Assembly (NCBI GenBank): GCA_028023455.1
Contig: JAQFVV010012507.1
Coordinates: forward strand, 3,636,901 to 3,700,900
Direction: 5' to 3'
Source: Epiperipatus broadwayi
Lineage: Eukaryota > Onychophora > Udeonychophora > Euonychophora > Peripatidae
Length of the DNA stretch: 64,000 nucleotides
The notes beneath the pieces are model-generated. The model did not search any database and was not told where the DNA came from. It saw nothing but the letters and a program-made list of their open reading frames with translations. The position numbers and the translations under genes are program-made. Each line of letters starts with the position of its first letter. The first letter of the stretch is position 1. Shown piece by piece: positions 23,500 through 41,004 of the stretch.

Positions 23500-23900
23500 A
23501 AAGTTTCTAAATAGATTGATTCTTTGCTGTTTGGAGTACATTAGATAATTCTGAGGCATGGACATTAAATAAAAAATTAAGAATAGATCAAAGACTTTTC
23601 AGGTGAGGATATGAAAAGAATTCAAGTGATTAATTGGGTAGATAGGTTGTCAAACCAAGGAGTTTTAGTGAGAGTGGATGAAGAGTAGAGTCTGATTAGA
23701 GATTGACCATATACAGCGAATATGGATTAAAAATATGTTGAAAAAAAATTTTTAATGGAAGGAAAGATTTTGGAAAGAATAGTGGATAATAGTAGAAGAA
23801 AAGGACAAAAGAGATTAATCTTATTAGATGTACAAAAGATAAAATGAGTTATATGGATTTATATATAAGTAATGAACAGAAAATATTGTAGAAACAATCG
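23500..23900 (+). pseudogene. Decayed LINE C-terminal fragment
   Basis: On the plus strand, broken frames read NSEAWTLNKKLRIDQRLF, then INWVDRLSNQGVLVRV, SLIRD, and EGKILERIVDNSRRKGQKR. This succession (SEAWTLNK, then xxWVDxxSNxxVLxRV, then an Arg/Lys-rich stretch) is the pattern that follows the reverse transcriptase in several LINE clades, including RTE- and CR1-like ones. At least four stops or shifts. It differs in sequence from the RTE-like family at 35.5 kb. Not functional. Confidence 0.65.
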
Positions 23901-24216
23901 AGTTAGTTTTGGATTGATCTCTATATCTAGTTATAAAAGAAACGTTTGAATAAATACAGATACTATAAAAATATTATTATATTCTTCCTATTAGGTCTCT
24001 TTTATAATTATAATCAATACTTCTTATGCTACATTAAATTAAAAATTGTAAACCGTCAAGAGATAGATTATTAAAAATATTTAACTTATAATGACCGATT
24101 GTTATTACAGTTTAAAAATATCGCCCTATATTATAACATCTTAATGCTTTTTTTTTTTTGTAAATTAAAAATCTCATTTCTAAAAAAAATTATAATCTTT
24201 TAGCAGGAAAGTTCTT

Positions 24217-24316
24217 AGCCGAGAGATCATCGCAGTCGCCTTGCAAGCAAGTAGTTGGTTGCAAACGGTTGGGGTTTCGCGTCCCGGCTGTTGCTATGAT
24301 ATATGGGGAGGAAAAT
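24217..24316 (+). mobile_element. tRNA-like SINE copy 1
   Basis: The head reads agccgagagatcatcgcag, then gccttgcaagc as an anticodon-arm-like hairpin, and a B-box-like ggtttcgcgtccc (24273-24285), followed by ggctgttgctatgat and an A/G-rich end. It matches the copies at 25951 and 43049 over its whole length. The internal arrangement resembles a tRNA gene but the stems are imperfect, so it is a SINE rather than a tRNA gene. Confidence 0.65.
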
Positions 24317-25950
24317 CATACATTTTCTATAAAAATAATCACTGTCACATCTTAAAAACAATTAAAAATAAAAGAGAGCCAAAATGATAAGCTGTAGCAA
24401 TGATTATAAGTTGACAAACTAGAATTTATTTTTGTTTTTCTCAGCTGGGAATTGTTTCGGAAACTTTTATCTCTCCACCCTACCTTTTTTTTTTACCGAT
24501 GCGATAATCAGTTTATAGATTATTTCAATGTTTTTATAAGAACGAACTTGAATGTTTAATTCTTCATATATTTGTTAATGCTAAAAGTAAATAAAAAGAA
24601 AACAATGTTTCTTTTTATTTAAAAAAATTACAACTACTCTTTTTAAAATTTAAGAATAAATGTAAATGACATAATAACATTAAATGTGTTTTAATTGCAA
24701 CTTTATTTTTAAATTATTGAAATTATATATTCTTCAGACTTTAAAATGAAAATATTATGTAAAACAAATACTATAAACAAATAATTAGAGTAATCATTTT
24801 ATCATTCTTAAATTGTTGTTTTCAAATAAAATTTCTACTTTATCTATTAGCAACTGCAGTGTTTGTAACATAACTTCTACTTCTTTCCACAATTGTTATA
24901 ACCAATTAGTAAATATTAAAAAGTCTTACTATTTCTAAAATATCGTAATATTTTACATAATTATAATTCTATAAATATTAGATTCTCTCGTCTCTCTAAT
25001 TTCATATGCATAAAATGTATTATTTTAGAATAATGTTAATTTTAAAACGTTTTAATTCTCTAAGGAAAATTTTTTTTAAAAATACTTTTTAAAAAAATCC
25101 ACTTTTCAAAATAGCTATTCTAATTGTTTTTGCATATCTTTAATTAAGATCAGAAACATCTAAATGGCAAGAATGTGAAACATTGACATTTCCAGATGTA
25201 AGTGTAATTTTCAAAAAAACTTATATTAATTTCAAACCTGATATTTCAATTATGCTGTACAGTTTATTAAGTTTTTATATTTTACATAATTATGTTTCAA
25301 ACCATTATTTGCTATTCATCTTGATGTTATATGTATTAAGAGGCATTTTGAGATGAAGTCAGATGTTTTGATCCATACATTATAAACCTAAAGAACATAT
25401 TAACCAATTTAAACTTTTTTTTTAAACTTTTTATGAACTGCAAACCCATTTCCTCTTGATTCTAATTATTATGTATAGTTATAGTCTAAGAATTGTATAT
25501 AGTTACTGGGAACTATGGTGAATAAAAAACAATTACCAGCAATGATATATTAAAACATCATCATGATAATAACTAATATGTTTTTATTTAATTAAAAAAC
25601 TGAACAAATGAATTGTTATTCTAAAAAAAAATGCAATTATAAACACCCTATTTAAATACTTTAGTAAAGATAAGATATTCAACTTCTTCTCTAAATTATT
25701 CTGACAAATTGTATAAAAATGAAATCTAGACCTTTTATCAACATAAAATAAATATAGTGTTTTTTTTTAATAATGTTTAAAAAGTTCTTTAAGTGCATGT
25801 AGTGACTATATGATTAGACAGAAAGGCTTGGAAAAAAGATATTTTTATAGAGACATGAGCATTATTTTAGGTCAGAAGCAGGTTCTTCTTACATTATGAA
25901 GACAGTTACAAATACATTCTAAAAATGTGCAATACTAGTTGCTTTTATTG

Positions 25951-26046
25951 TCAAGAGGTTAGCACAGCCGCCTTACAAACAGTTGTTGTGGGTTAGCTGA
26001 TTTGTTTCCCAGCCGATGCTATAACACATGAGAAAAAAAAAAGATA
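25951..26046 (+). mobile_element. tRNA-like SINE copy 2
   Basis: Reads caagaggttagcacagccg, ccttacaaac, gttgttgtgggttagc, tttcccagccgatgctataa, then cacatgag and a run of A ending near 26042. Same family as the copies at 24217 and 43049. Confidence 0.65.
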
Positions 26047-28139
26047 TTGCTGAAAATTAAATATAATAGATATCTACAATTAAAAAAAAATATTAAAGTT
26101 TTTCAAAACAAAAGAAAATTAAAACACTTGTAAAATATGAAATAAGTAGTGTAAAAAACTATGTAATCATAAATATAAATGAAACTGTGTTTCACATTAT
26201 TTACTTGTATAATCCCCAATTGTATCATTTTATTTATTATCCCTCAATTTCTTTTCTATAATTAAAATTACCATACTCATTTATGAGTTTCTACTAATAA
26301 TTTTTATTTTTAGTTATATATTTAGTGGTAGAAACAGAGAAAGAGAAATTGTGTGTTAGAAAAAAATAGATTTAATTTATTTTATTAATCAAATATTAAT
26401 GACTTTATATATTAGAGCTAATGAATTTTTATACAGTAATAAAAATTATAAAAAATGCATAAATGAAAACATTATAGGTTTTTTAACTGCAAATATTACT
26501 TAGTCAAAAAACTATTAACTATAGGTTAATAATAATTTTTAATTTACTATATATTATTACATATTTCAGAAATTACTTTATTTTTTAAAGGGCTATATTC
26601 AATGAAAAATTGCAATCAATTTTTTCTTGGCATGAGTTTCTTTCATAAATGGCCTCATCAGCAGCCTGAAAACTTGGTAACATCTCACCAAACAAAGCTT
26701 CACCATTTCTATTTAAATATCAGCATAACATTAAAAAAATCTACTAATAAATATCTTAATTTGAATAAAATTAGAATTGTAAAATATCTCAGGGCATTTT
26801 CATTGGAAAAAAATAAGTAGTTTAAAAAATCAAGTATTACAGATGGTTGTCACATATGCAGAATCGCAAATTATGAAAGAAGTAGTCTAATTATCCATTA
26901 ATCATTATTCCTAAAGATTCAGCTTGATACAACTCTCTACACTGTTATAGTAAAAGCATGTAATAATGAAAAACAGCAAAGCAATCATCAGTTTATCTGA
27001 TCACAAAAAAGTATCCATCCAGTATAGGGAAATAATATTTGTATCTTTTTTCAATAACAAAAGTATATATAAGTGGATTATCATCAGATTAGAATGCTAA
27101 GCAAAGCCATTAATTGAAATGTGGATCCCTTCTTGCATGTGAGTCTATGAGTAAATGAAAAAAGTATTCAGAGTAGCCTAATTAATCAAAAGTCCTCTGA
27201 AGGAAAGATAATCATGAGCTATAAGCCTAAAAATTGGAGGAAATATATTACTACAGAAAACGATTGATCATGTAATAGAATAAATTATAATATGCAAAAA
27301 GTAAGAAATCACTCCCTAAAAATATTAACTTTGTATTTACCAACTAAGAAATGATATTATATCAAATGACAAATTATAGATGCATCAAAACAAATGGAAT
27401 GTAAATGGTTAAGAAATATTTTATTAATGAAAGAAAGACTTAAGCATATTTTGAATTGTGAAAATTAACTTTTTATTATATTAAATAAAATATTCTGATA
27501 CTGAATACTTTGATAACTTCATTTTATTTAAAAATATGCTTTTAATTATATATGTATTAATAAGAAATATATAATTTTTTTATAATACAAATTATTGAAT
27601 TTTATTATATATGATTTTTTGTAAATGGAAAGGTCCTAGATTTATCCTAAAATTGATATTAATTTAGTTGAGGGCTTAGTACTTCTATGATAAACAAGCA
27701 ATGTACATGCAACATTGATTGTCAGGAAATGATATTATGGCATTACTCTCTATATATTGCATTACAAATTTTTTATGAAGTTGTTTTAGTCATTCTGTCA
27801 AATATTATTAAATTTTAATATTAATTACTTTGAAATCTGAAACCATATCATTCTTTCTTCTTATGTTGTTTCGAATTTTGTCTTGAAATATACATTTACC
27901 TTGTTTATAAAAATATTGTATGTTTAATAACTAATTGAATCCAAGTTCCTGTATAGAACCAGAATCTGAAACTACAATTACAGAAAGTAGAGGATGACAG
28001 AGTAATAATAAAGTGGTATCAGTTTTTTTTAGATTCTAAATGGTGACACTACCTAGATACTTTAAAGATGGCACCATCTACATATTTTTGAAATTATTTG
28101 AAAAACAAAATTATCTGAGGGCCTTAAATATTTTCTCTC

Positions 28140-28650
28140 AAAAACTGAGTCAAAGAGTGATCAACTATTTTGATAATTAATATATCTAGATTTATCTTTA
28201 ATGATTTATTATGGATATTCATCTCATTCATCCATCTCACATGTGGTCTATTTTTGGGTCTCTTACAATCTCTTGGAATCCAGTTTAAGACTTCAATTGT
28301 CCATATATTATCATCTCTTCTAGAAATATGTCCATCCCAACTCCACTTCAATCTTTTAATTTTTTCAATGAGGTCAATAACACCTGTTTGTTCTCTTACC
28401 CAAACATTGCATTTTCGATCTCTTCTTGTTACTCCCAGCATGCATCTCATCATACTTCTTAAGTGTCCAAGTCTCAGATCCATAAGTAAGAACTGGCAAA
28501 ACACATTTGTTAAAAACCTTCCTTTTCAAACACATAGACATATTTCCTTTTAGTATCAAGTTATTTTTACCAAAAACACTTCAACCAAGTTTAATTCTAT
28601 GATTAATTTCATCTATTATGTTTCCATTATCTACTTATACAAAATAATAC
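28140..28650 (-). mobile_element. RTE/BovB-like LINE, internal 3' fragment
   Basis: Corresponds to about 35575-36010 of the fuller copy, on the same strand. Readable blocks include YGSETWTL and a tail with RLKWSWDGHI. It lacks the extreme 3' end and simple-sequence tail, and has an internal ~35-bp deletion near 28460 relative to 35810-35845. No open protein. Confidence 0.8.
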
Positions 28651-31358
28651 ATAGGGAGATTTTGAACAAGCTAACTTAGGATCACAAATTATGGTGTGTT
28701 TAATAAAGTGGCAAAAGCAAATCAAATATATTGCTGCACATATTCATGTACACTGTCATTTAACATATAATAAGAGGAATTTTATCATTTCTTACAAAAA
28801 ACGAAATAGCTATGCAAAGAGAGGAATTCGCATCTCTCAGATAAAACAAGTTTGTGATAAGAGTAATTCATCATTTCTTATACTAATAAAATTATATATT
28901 TATATATTATCACGAATGACAATACCCAATATATGAATGCCATTGTTCAATTATTCATGTAACAAACTAAGTTTATCAACGTCTTACTTTTAGTACTTGT
29001 ATCCCTAACGATTCACTAAAGTCAACACAATTTCTTTTACCCTGGAATTACTTATTTATAAGATTAAAATATTTATGAAGATAATAAATTTCAATAATCA
29101 TTATGTAACCCTTACTAGGCATAACCATTCATACCAAAAATATTATCTGGGGTGTTTGCAAACATGTATTACATATAAAGCATATATTTAAATATTATTT
29201 TCACTATTTTAAAAGAACGTTTATTTAGGAGATCTAAAAAAAAAAATCATAGCAATAATTTATAATAATATTATTATTAATGGAAACAATATCTTTATTT
29301 ATTTTTTTTTATGTAAAGTTGTAAATTCAAAGTTCATTTTGAATCCAATTTTAGTGGATTTCCCAGATGATACTTGTTGACAAAATAAGAAAGTGAAGAT
29401 TACCAAAAGAAAGTATCCTTATTAAATTTTAAAAGTTCTAGATTAAAAGTCTATTGTTTCCAAAACTTGTTTAGACGATTAACGTAAAAATTTAGAAATT
29501 CTTGTGAGTATTTGATAAACTATTATTATTGATCAATGCAGTAACATTCTCGCTATAGATATCTTAAAAATATTATTTCTTTGAGGTTTATGTTTAGAAA
29601 AGATCCTTTCCTCTTTTTTGTTAGATAAGCTTTTATTTTATTTTAGGCTTTTGTTTATTTTAACATTACTCCATGATGACTCAGCTGTAATGTAGGCAAC
29701 TTAAACAGAAGCTTCACAAGTCCCATTGGTCTATCTTTAAGTAGCTGACTATCACAGTTAATAACTTTAATACGATTGCCATTTTTTAAAACTATATTAA
29801 AAGAAAACGATATAGTTGGATTGAAACTTTTTTATCAAGTACCTAGTTGTTTTTCTTTTTTTATTAAGGGTAAACAAAGCTTATTCACTGTAAATTTAAT
29901 GATGTCTCAAATTACTGTGATTACGTCTTGGAAACCACGCGATTCTAAAATTTTCATTATCCACTTGGTTTCAAAACACCTTGTGTTCAACTATTTCTAA
30001 AATTAACTTTAATATTACCAAAAATAACAAAAATGTAATTTGAATAATTAATTTTTATGTAATTTTATTAAATTTAACTGTCATACCTCTCTTGTTCTCT
30101 TAAATTACCTATCAGCATACATGTATTCTTTAACAAATATTCAAACTAAAATAACTATGTGTATTTTTTCAATTATCTTTTTTTTTATTTACTTAAAGTA
30201 ATCTTTCACTTAAAAGTGAATAAAAGATTTTAATGCCAACAACTTTCAAAAAATAAACGGTTCAAAACAAAATAAAACAAAAACAAATTTATAGGTTAAA
30301 CAAATTTATACAACATATCTCTCTTTATAAAGTGATAATTTTGACCGCAATTATATACTATAAAGGGGGGGGGCTATTATTTTAACTGTTTTAATGGCTT
30401 TGGCACCATATTGAATTTATTAAAAACTGACTTGAAACAATTTTCACAATAACTTCAATTTTAATCATATTAGAGCAAAAAGCTCTACATTGATAGAAAC
30501 TAAAAAAACTAAGGAAAACAATAATTCTAAGACAAATAGTGATTACCATTAAAAAGTAAGTGAAAAAATTCAAACATCCAAAATAATTATTACTTTATTG
30601 TTTGTTCATAATTTCTAATTTATTATTAAGTTTAAATCACATCTTCATTGGTAATTTCTTTGTATTCATCACAAAATTCTCATTCAAATCATATATAATA
30701 CTTCTTACCTGAGATAATCTATAGTTTCAGAATCTCCAGAACTAGTCACATAAGAATTCTTCATTTTTATTTTGTAACCCAAAAGTTAACAAATCTCAAG
30801 GTGTCTATAAGAAAAAGATTCATTCTAATAAAAGATACAAAACAAATAATTTCCAGAAGATGGATATGCATTTTTCATCATAACAATTGGCTTTTTGTCT
30901 ATCTAAAACTATAAATTGTAGACTACTGTCTGTATCAATGATAAAATGAGCATCATCTCTTCATTTTATATTTTCTGTGTACACCAGTGATGTTTATATT
31001 TTTATGCAACCCATTGATGCTATCTTGTTATATTTATTGTCCCACAAAGATATAATGTATTTCCATATAGCTCATTTGCTAGCTATAGACTTGAAAATAG
31101 TGTGGTGCAAGATGTGGCAAAACTACTGACTCTACACCATGAGTACATAGGCAAGAATCAGAATTTGATTATTTGCCTGCATACAATTCCATGGTGTATA
31201 TACATAATCATTTTGACTATCACTACACACATACCATTTGAAATATTTCTTTATTAGTTTTAGGTGTTTATATTTTTACATGATATGCCCAGTAAATTTT
31301 GTGATTGCTTTATCATTTGCAACCTTTGATCAGTATTAAAATTTACATTGCACTGCTC
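28651..31358. other. Gene-free AT-rich region
   Basis: No gene seen. Contains a run of nine G at about 30365-30373. The frames of 60-81 codons here have no recognisable domains. Confidence 0.6.
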
Positions 31359-35452
<4,094 letters not shown>

Positions 35453-35489
35453 GTGTCATCATCATCATCAACAACCATTATCAATCCAC

Positions 35490-37043
35490 TGCAGGATGAA
35501 GGTCTCTCCAAGTTCAATCCATCTTTTCCTATCTTTAGCTTCTCTTCTCCACCTCACCCCTGCATGCTTTCTTATTTCATCCATCCATCTCACATGTGGT
35601 CTCTTTCTGGGTCTTTTACAATCTCTTGGAATCTAGATTAAAATTTCAACTGTCCATCTGTTATCATCTCTTCTAACAATATGTCCAGCCCAACTCCACT
35701 TCAGTCTTTTAATTTTTTCAATGAGGTCAGTAACACCTGTTTGTTCTCTTACCCATACATTGCGTTTTTGATCCCTTCTTGTTACTCCCAACATGCATCT
35801 CTCCATACTTCTTTGAGTAGTCTGAAGTCTCTATATTGCTCTTCTATTAAGTGTCCAAGTCTCAGATCCATAAGTAAAAACTGGCAAAACACATTTATTA
35901 AAAACTTTCCTTTTCAAACACATAGGCATATTTCCTTTTAGTATCAAGTTATTTCTACCAAAATCACTCCAACCAAATTTAATTCTATGATTAATTTCAT
36001 CGATTATATTTCCATCTGTATTAATAATCTGACAAAGATATTTGTAGCTGTTAACTTCTTCTAATTCATCATAATCAATCTTTATTTTCATATTTTGAGA
36101 AAATCTATTAAACATTACTTTAGTTTTTTTAACATTTATCTTTAGTCCTACTTTCCTAGTTCCATCTGATAACTCCTGCAACATTTCCTGTAACTCTAAA
36201 GCATTATTTGCAAAAACAACTACATCATCTGCAAAATCTAAATGATTTAAAAAATCTCCATTTACTTTCACTCCTTTAGCTTCCCATTTTAATCCACAAA
36301 ATACTTCTTGCAGCACTGCTGTAAAAAGTTTTGAAGATATGGAGTCACCCTGTCTTACACCTTTTTTAATGTTGATTTTCCTACTATCACTATGGAATCT
36401 AATTGTTGCTGTTGCATTTTTATAAATATTATTCAAAATATGACAATATCCTGGATCTACACCTTGATGATACAATGCTTTAATCACTGAAGAAATGTTT
36501 ATAGGATCAAATGTCTTTTCATAGTCTACAAATCCTAATCATAATGGCAACTCATATTCATTTGTCCTTTCTATAATTTCTCTCAATACCTGGATATGAT
36601 CTACTGTACTAAAACATCTTTTAAATCCAGCTTGCTCTCTTGGTTGGTGGAAATCCAGTGTTTTCTGTAGACGAGTTGTAATTATCTTAGTAAATTTTTT
36701 GTATAAAACTGATAAAAAACTGATAGGTCTGTAATTTCTAATATCTTCTTTATCACCTTTTTTAAATGTTAATATTAATACTGTATTATTCCAATCATTT
36801 GGAACATATTTATTATTTAGACATTTGGTATATAACTTTGCTAAGAAAAAATTATATTTCTTCACCTGCTTCTTTTAATATATCAATTACAATTCCATCA
36901 TTACCTCGAGCCTTCCTTTTCTTCATAAATTTAATTGCATGTCTCACTTCCTCATTCAAAATTCTGGGCAATTCGGAAGATATAATATGTATAGGAGGCA
37001 CTTGTTCTTTATTACTATATAATTCTTGATAGAAGCTACACAT
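35490..37043 (-). pseudogene. RTE-like reverse transcriptase and C-terminal region (frameshifted)
   Basis: Readable pieces at 36852-37043, 36539-36865 and 35831-36487. Motifs: KARGNDGIVIDILK, NYRPISFLSVLYK, REQAGFKR, motif A FVDYEKTFD (across a stop near 36540), motif B RQGDSISSKLF, and the catalytic FADD in HLDFADDVVVF. After the polymerase come SETWTL, RLKWSWAGHI and a C-terminal KRPRKRPHVRWMDEI tail. The catalytic aspartates survive, but stops and at least two frameshifts prevent expression. Enzymatic role in life: copying the element's RNA at the nicked target. Confidence 0.85.
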
Positions 37044-37064
37044 TTTATGACATCATCTCTCTTT

Positions 37065-38423
37065 TTAGTAATAATGCCATCTTTTTTTTCTTATTGCAGA
37101 TATAAATTTTCTACCAATATCAAAATGTTGTTTTACAATCTTTAGACTTTTATTCTCTTCTACAGCTTTCCTTTCTAGTTCACAATTATACTTTCTTATA
37201 TCATTTTCAACTCTTTTCCACATCATTTTACAAAATTCGAGATATTCAATCTTTTTTAATGCATCATTGTTGTATATCCTCATATTCCTTCTTTTCTTCA
37301 TAAATACTCTAGTCTCAGTAGAAATTTTACTGGTCAGTTGCTGCTTTTTTCTACCAGCTATCTTTGTTGCAGTTTTTAAAAGTGGATCACTTATTTTTCT
37401 ATTAATGTCATTCAAATCTGAATCATGTTCAAAATCTACTAATACTTGAAACCGATTTGTAAGTTCTAATTTAAATTCATTAGAATGTTTCTGAAGATTA
37501 AGAATATCAACTGGAAATGTTTTTTTAAATAATTTTTGTCTCTCTAGTTTTGCATTAATATGTATCTTACATCTTACTAATCGGTGATCACTTCCTGTGT
37601 TAAATTTAGTAAGAACATTACAATCTTGAAATATGTATTTTCGGTTAGTCAAAATATAATCCAATTCTACTGTACTTTCATTTGGATGTTGCCATGTCCA
37701 TTTTTTTTTAACATTTTTCTCAAAAAAAGAATTCATAATATAATATTTTTCTTTTTATGCAAACTCCACAAGTCTATGTCCTCTCTCATTTTTATTACCA
37801 TAACCAAAATTACCTACAGCATTTTCATCTTTCATTTGTTTACCAATTCTAGCATTAAAGTCTCCCATAACAATTTTAAAATGTTGTTTACACTGATCAA
37901 AAGCCTTTTGTACATCCATATAAAAATCTTCTATAACTTCATCACAATGAGAACTTGTTGGGGCATAAACCTGAATTATCTGCATTTGTTATCTGCTATT
38001 AAGTTGTAAAACTAATCTCGCCACTCTGTCTGATACACCATCAATCTCCACAATATTATACTTCCATTTTTTATTTATAATGAATCCTACTTCACTTGTA
38101 TTTCCAATATTTGTGCCTTTATAGTAGAGTATATGTCCACTTTTTAAATCAGTTATTTCTTCACCTTTTCTTCTAACTTCACAAAGTCCAATAATGTCCC
38201 ATTTAATATAAGACAATTCATCTTCTAATTCTTGCAATCTTCCTTCACTTGAAAGTGTTCTGCAGTTGTAAGTACCTAAATAAAAAGTCGTCACCAAATG
38301 TCAGCCTGAGTCTGCAATCAGATAATTCTTTGCATCCTCCACCTTTGGCCACCAACCGCTGCCTTGGCTGGTGACTTTACTGCCTCCTGGGAATAAGGAC
38401 CATGATTTATTTTTGTCTGTCAT
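37065..38423 (-). pseudogene. RTE-like endonuclease and linker (three nonsense codons)
   Basis: The frame starts at ATG 38421-38423 (MTDKNKSWSLFPGG). Endonuclease motifs: GTYNCRTL, LCEVRRKGEE (the Glu motif), YAPTS, VMGDFNARIG (catalytic Asp/Asn), WTWQHP, DYIL and SDHRLV. Three in-frame stops interrupt it: a TGA just before HLVTTFYLG (near 38301), a TAA near 37987 and a TAA near 37755. The frame stays the same throughout, so decay here is by point mutation. The linker after SDH is Lys/Asn-rich and ends in a frameshift near 37065. The domain would nick target DNA for target-primed reverse transcription. Confidence 0.83.
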
Positions 38424-39305
38424 GATTGTATATATTAAAAAATATTTTTAAACTCGGAGGTAAAAAGACAATAATTTCACCACGTTGGCTAATGCGTGTT
38501 AGTGAGCAGCCCATCCATGTTCGTATACTATATGAATAATCACATAGTAATAGCAGCTGCGATTACAAGAACATATGGTGTGGACATTATGAATTTTCCT
38601 TGCTCAGTTCCTTTAAGGCCTCCAAGAGGAATCAAAGGGTCTCCTTTCAATAAATAGCAAACTCCTTTCTGCAGCTAAAAAAAATAAGTACAAAGAAATA
38701 TAATTTCATCATAAAGATTAATCACAGAGAGATAAATAAAATTGTATTGTTTTTATTATTATTATTTAAATCAGAGTGAAGACTTAAATAGATTCTCTAT
38801 TGTTTTAATAAATAATAAATGTATAATGGTGCAAATTTAGGGTATCATGTGTAAATATTGTAAATAAATTGTCATTTTATTTTATTGTTATAATAAAATT
38901 TTGTTAAATTTGTTTTCAAAATTTGTGTTTTCAGACTATTTTTTTTTCCAATAAAATGCATGACACACACAGAATCATTGAATCAAACATAACATTTTTG
39001 CACAGAAATAAATAAAGTATTTTAAGAATTCTAATATTTTATTGGAATTTATTTATTTAAGTAATCACATTTTTACATTATCTTATGGTCATAAATCGAT
39101 TATTATAAGAGTACATCGAATTATATGTTATCCATTGCCACAAATATATTTGTCAGATTATAAAATGCTACCATATACTTATTATGTTATTATATGAAGA
39201 TAAAAGATTATATTATAGTATTTTATTATTTTATTATGGTAATAAAATTATAATAAAGAGAAATGATGTATAAAATTAGCCCATCCAATGAAGAATATTA
39301 GTATT
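38424..39305. other. Gene-free region upstream of the RTE-like element
   Basis: No gene. The first ~250 bp (to about 38670) are less AT-rich and may include 5' untranslated sequence of the LINE; the rest is A/T-rich. Confidence 0.5.
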
Positions 39306-39340
39306 ATTTGTTGTTGTTGTTGTTGATGATGTTGTTGTTG

Positions 39341-39404
<64 letters not shown>

Positions 39405-39417
39405 GATGATGATGATG
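39306..39417. repeat. Compound trinucleotide microsatellite (TTG/ATT/ATG)n
   Basis: (TTG)n with a GATGAT interruption, then (TTA)n, then (TGA)n, abutting the 3' end of the minus-strand LINE. It reads as (ATC)n(ATA)n on the element's strand, so it is probably the element's 3' tail. Confidence 0.9.
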
Positions 39418-40348
39418 TTTCAAAAGGCCTTTATTGTCTCAAAAGAATTACAAATTTTGCATTTACATAGTTTGTCTACATATAATATCCTGGATTGTCC
39501 ATTATCATTTGAACACCATTAGCAAATCAATTACTTATAATAGAAAGAAAAAAATTGTTGCTAAATTGTCCTTGTTGCTAATTTGACATGCATATCCTTC
39601 TAAGTTTTTTTATAATGTTTAATTTCCTCAATTCACTATAACATAGATCTAATCTTAAGTAATGACCAGGTTGCTGCATAAATGTCAGGTCTGGCCAGTC
39701 TCTTATCCCTTTTCTGTATTATTTCAAGTTTATTTGAAAAAGTAACTGGATGTCTCCTGGAATTGTTACCAATTAGAAAAGTGCATCTAGTACACCAGTA
39801 TGCATATAGCACAAAGGTTGCTGCCCTGACACTTGGTGTTAATCCTTCTCTAAATGCAGAAATCAATTGATGCATTGTTACATTAGACCTCCTGTAACTG
39901 CTAGTTATGAGATTTCTTATGTGCCTAAGTCCCTCACAGTGATATAGAAGATGTGATAGGGTTTCCTCAGCTTGATGGCATAACCCACAAAAGGGATCAA
40001 TTGACGTATACAGTCTTTTATGGCAAAGAAAATATGTGGTAGGTAATGCAGATAGATTAAGTTTTATTAGAAAATTGAAAAACTTTGGTTCTAAGGCCCA
40101 TCGTTTATACCTTTTAACCAATTGCTTATTATTAATTCCCAGTATTGGTTCTAAAGCAATTGTGTTATTATCTTCATGCATTAATTCATAAATTTCCCAG
40201 TATTTGTATTTATTAATAAATTGCTCTGGGATTTTTGATTCTGTTTTACAAAGATGTATTAATTGTTCAAAATATGATAATTTTTTTGGTGGTGGTTTAT
40301 CAGTTGGAATGACCTCTATGAGCTGCTTAATTTTTGGAAATTGTTTAA
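39418..40348 (-). pseudogene. LINE C-terminal fragment with zf-RVT motif and 3' UTR
   Basis: An uninterrupted minus-strand frame runs from about 40348 to a stop at 39636 (about 237 codons; the first Met is at 40181). It lacks the endonuclease and reverse transcriptase. The knuckle FCGLCHQAEETLSHLLYHC has the C-x2-C...H-x4-C spacing of zf-RVT domains, which follow the polymerase in LINE ORF2 proteins. A 3' UTR of about 200 bp ends in a CAATAAAG signal and TTGAAACAT, then the trinucleotide tail. The 5' truncation point abuts the (ATT)n tail of another insertion. Clade uncertain (I- or L2-like candidates). Confidence 0.7.
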
Positions 40349-40813
<465 letters not shown>

Positions 40814-40814
40814 G

Positions 40815-41004
<190 letters not shown>

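Larger units (their letters stand above)
23901..28139. other. Gene-free AT-rich region with two SINE copies
   Basis: No gene similarity. Two tRNA-like SINE copies (listed separately) are the only recognisable features. The 72-codon frame at 26602-26820 shows no domain and is A/T-biased. Confidence 0.6.
35453..38423 (-). mobile_element. RTE/BovB-like LINE, near full length but broken
   Basis: Minus-strand element of about 3 kb, close to the usual RTE length. Order: AP endonuclease (from an ATG at 38421-38423), linker, reverse transcriptase, Arg/Trp-rich C-terminus, then a (TGA)n tail at 35454-35470. One ORF with no separate ORF1, together with the simple-repeat tail, indicates the RTE clade (BovB-like proteins are often annotated as craniofacial development protein 2-like). 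Two more copies lie at 22.1 and 28.2 kb on the same strand. No target duplication was identified. Confidence 0.85.

Noticed and set aside
24217-24316. Functional tRNA gene
   Set aside because: Acceptor and D stems do not pair properly, and near-identical copies with A-tails lie elsewhere, so it is a SINE.
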